Shown here: piece by piece, positions 61,947 through 64,000 of the stretch
Layout of the letters: every line of letters starts with the position of its first letter
Numbering within the stretch: the first letter of the stretch is position 1
Source: Sialis fuliginosa
Taxonomy: Eukaryota > Arthropoda > Insecta > Megaloptera > Sialidae
Length of the DNA: 64,000 bases
Direction: 5' to 3'
Assembly: GCA_961205875.1 (NCBI GenBank)
Contig: OY540810.1
Span: 33,976,001-34,040,000 of the forward strand
The notes under the pieces: model-generated
Told to the model about the DNA's origin: nothing
What the model saw: only the letters and a program-made list of their open reading frames with translations
Database searches by the model: none
Program-made: the position numbers and the translations under genes

Positions 61947-62657
61947 TAGCAGGGTAAGAATTAGACAGCTGTCTCTGCATGTTTTTAATAAAAATTTTGT
62001 ACGGATAAAAGATAATTTCTTTTAAATTTCAGTCATTTTGAAAATTTTGAAAAAATAATTTGAATAGCTGAACTGATCGATTTGAGAAAAAATATGTTTT
62101 AAGAATACTAAAGAATGATTTAAAAAGCAGTTTTGGTTATTTAAAGTAATGGGATCACTTGGAAAAAATTTTTTTTGGTTAATGATTAATGATATTCTTT
62201 GAACTCAGTAATAAAACTTTCTTTATATTATCTTTATAAGTCCTCCTACAACATATTCTTTTGCCAAATTGACTGAAGAGACAGAATAAAAAAATATATA
62301 TTATATATATATATATTATATATATATTATATATATATATTATATTGACTGTTGGAATCCACCTAGAGCAAAAATGGGCCATAGGATGAAGTTATGACAA
62401 TTGTATGTAACTTTTTATCAGCATCAGAAAAATAACTTGTATTAAAAAAATTTTTTTTCTAAGTGATCCCATAACTTTTAATAACCAACACTGATTTTTA
62501 AATTGCTCTTAATTATATTTAAATCATTTTTCAAATCAATTGATTTAGTTAATAAACAATTTTTTTTTAAAAATTACTTGAAACTTTCTATATGAATATG
62601 CTCTTAAAATTTTGTTAAAAAAAAAAGCGGAACAGCTGTTTAATATTCACTTTGCTA
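61947..62657. mobile_element. Foldback element in the presumed jing 3' UTR
   Basis: The left end TAGCAGGGTAAGAATTAGACAGCTGT is mirrored by AACAGCTGTTTAATATTCAC then TTTGCTA. Further inside, CAGTTTTGGTTATT...ATGGGATCACTTGG pairs with AAGTGATCCCATAAC...AATAACCAACACTG. Arms are about 300 bp and diverged. The centre is a (TA)n tract at 62296-62345. If transcribed it would fold into a long imperfect duplex. Confidence 0.7.
62296..62345. repeat. (TA)n microsatellite
   Basis: Uninterrupted TA/TATATAT blocks of about 50 bp form the centre of the foldback element in the presumed 3' UTR. Likely length-polymorphic. Confidence 0.9.
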
Positions 62658-64000
62658 TGGTCTGGTTTTAAACAAATCGTGTATTTTTCTGACAACTGGT
62701 ATTATTAAGTTTTAAATTTTGTTTTCTTTTAATTAATATCAGTAATAAATTATTATTTATTAATAAAAATCTAAATTTTAATATTTTTTTCAAATATATT
62801 TGTTTTGAATTTTTGAGCAGTTTTAGGTTAGACTATTATAAAATAAATAAATATATTTTAGTAATACCAGATGTTAACATAATATAATGAGGAAATGTGA
62901 ACTCGTTGATGGTTTATAAGATTATTTGAGATTGTCTATTTTACAAAATTAATCCTATCATTTTATTTTGAAAATTGTGTTCATCATTAATTTTGAGTTG
63001 TAATTATAAAACAATATTGTAAGTGTTCTATAAATGAGTATTTGTAATGAATGAATGGTGCAAATTGGAGTTTGAATTCGGTGTTTGAATAAGCAGTGGA
63101 TGTAACAAGTTTGTATTGAATATATAGCTGCTATTTATATGATGTCAGTAATGCTGATGTTTGCTAAATTTGTAGGTATCTTGTTCAATAAAATATATGA
63201 AATGTTTGAAGTTTTGGATAGTAGAATTTGAATCATGATCAGTAATAACTTGACCGTATAAGTAGTGAGTTGAGAAGTGTGATTATAAATAAATTAATTA
63301 ATAAAAACATTGATATTTTATAAAATTACGTGTGTTTGTAACAAACACTGCCGATATTCGACTGCCAGTCACTGTTTATTGTGACAAACATTTTAGTATG
63401 AATTAATTTAATATGATTTGAATAATATTTGTAGTAGTGTTCTCTGGTGTTGCCAGAGACCGAAGGCCTTAATGTTGTTAGTGATTTCTCTGTTGTGGCA
63501 CATTGATGTATATCCGGATAAAGTTGATATTTCTAAATTGACTAATTTGGATGTTGTGTGCCATAAGACCTACTCTCATTCCACACGATTTCACCATTCA
63601 TTATAACGTGGTGTGTTGCTCGATCAGTGAACGTCTGTATTCTGACCAACACACTTGATCTCTACATAACTGAATCAAACAGCAATAGATGTTACGTTAC
63701 GTTACGCATACAATAACACGACTCCGTTCGGTCTATTCTTTATTTATTTTCGTCTGCCTTTGACATTCGACGTGTTTGCATTCTGCACTAGTTGTTCGTT
63801 TTTTCCAAACAAGACTTATGTATTTGCTCATTTAGTTAAAATTTAATTTGATAAAATAGACTGACATCAACAATTTATTGTGAATTCGGTTGGTTTTATT
63901 GTAATCTGACTTTTCTTTCATTGTAATCATAGATATCGACTGACAATTATAATTTAATGAATAAATTTATTTGTGATAATCATCCGGATACGCGGTGCAC

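Larger units (their letters stand above)
60666..63206 (+). other. jing: Probable 3' untranslated region of the jing-like gene
   Basis: There is no coding potential after the stop. The sequence is very AT-rich, as expected for an insect 3' UTR. AATAAA-type polyadenylation signals occur at 61059-61064, 61987-61992, 62210-62215 and 63187-63192, so several transcript ends are possible. The 63187 site, after about 2.5 kb, is used here as the outer limit. A foldback element (61947-62657) sits in the distal part and would be transcribed only by longer isoforms. The true end needs RNA data. Confidence 0.5.

Noticed and set aside
1-64000. tRNA, rRNA, CRISPR arrays, telomeric (TTAGG)n or bacterial features
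   Set aside because: I looked for B-box-like GGTTCRANYCC, arrays of spaced repeats and telomere units and saw none.

Overview
This is AT-rich, intron-rich animal DNA, almost certainly from an insect. The only convincing protein-coding gene is the 3' part of the orthologue of Drosophila jing / vertebrate AEBP2, a zinc-finger accessory subunit of Polycomb repressive complex 2. It lies on the + strand between about 54.49 and 60.67 kb. The very AT-rich background, the many small inverted-repeat transposons and the dispersed 'agggttccgtag' type repeat would suit Lepidoptera, but the order is an inference and not proven here.

Layout. 1-54.49 kb contains no open reading frame I can support as an independent gene. 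It is most likely the 5' intron(s) and/or upstream flank of the jing-like gene. It is crowded with miniature inverted-repeat transposable elements (MITEs): hAT-type elements with 8-bp duplications (3989, 5686, 7785, 18323, 36504), TA-flanked Tc1/mariner- or pogo-type elements (5035, 7652, a three-copy family at 16346/34320/47600, 38765), a Mutator-like long-TIR family (28109 and 56963), and several other families. Some are nested inside others. Between them are short CpG-rich islands (15.8, 27.7, 31.7, 36.2, 41.7, 42.5, 48.45, 49.4 and 53.4 kb) that stand out from the background and are the best places to look for promoters, enhancers or short 5' exons. Two of them (36188-36277 and 48462-48475) end in splice donors in the phase needed to join the first visible jing exon.

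54.49-60.67 kb: five jing exons with clean GT-AG introns and consistent phases. A long Ser/Pro/Thr-rich exon carries the start of zinc finger 1. Three short exons complete zinc fingers 1-3 and begin the AEBP2-type C-terminal domain, and a terminal exon ends at TGA 60663-60665. The 3-kb intron after exon 2 holds a Mutator-like MITE and a 1-kb foldback element. The presumed 3' UTR carries a 0.7-kb foldback element.

The most unusual signal is a set of three foldback-like or structured sequences (36638-36840, 50214-50388, 52940-53129). Each contains the hammerhead-ribozyme core signature CUGANGA...GAAA on the + strand. The 50.3-kb copy has a near-complete type I hammerhead layout with a GUC cleavage triplet. 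This resembles the small hammerheads known from Penelope-like retroelements, and it should be tested by structure search and in vitro cleavage.
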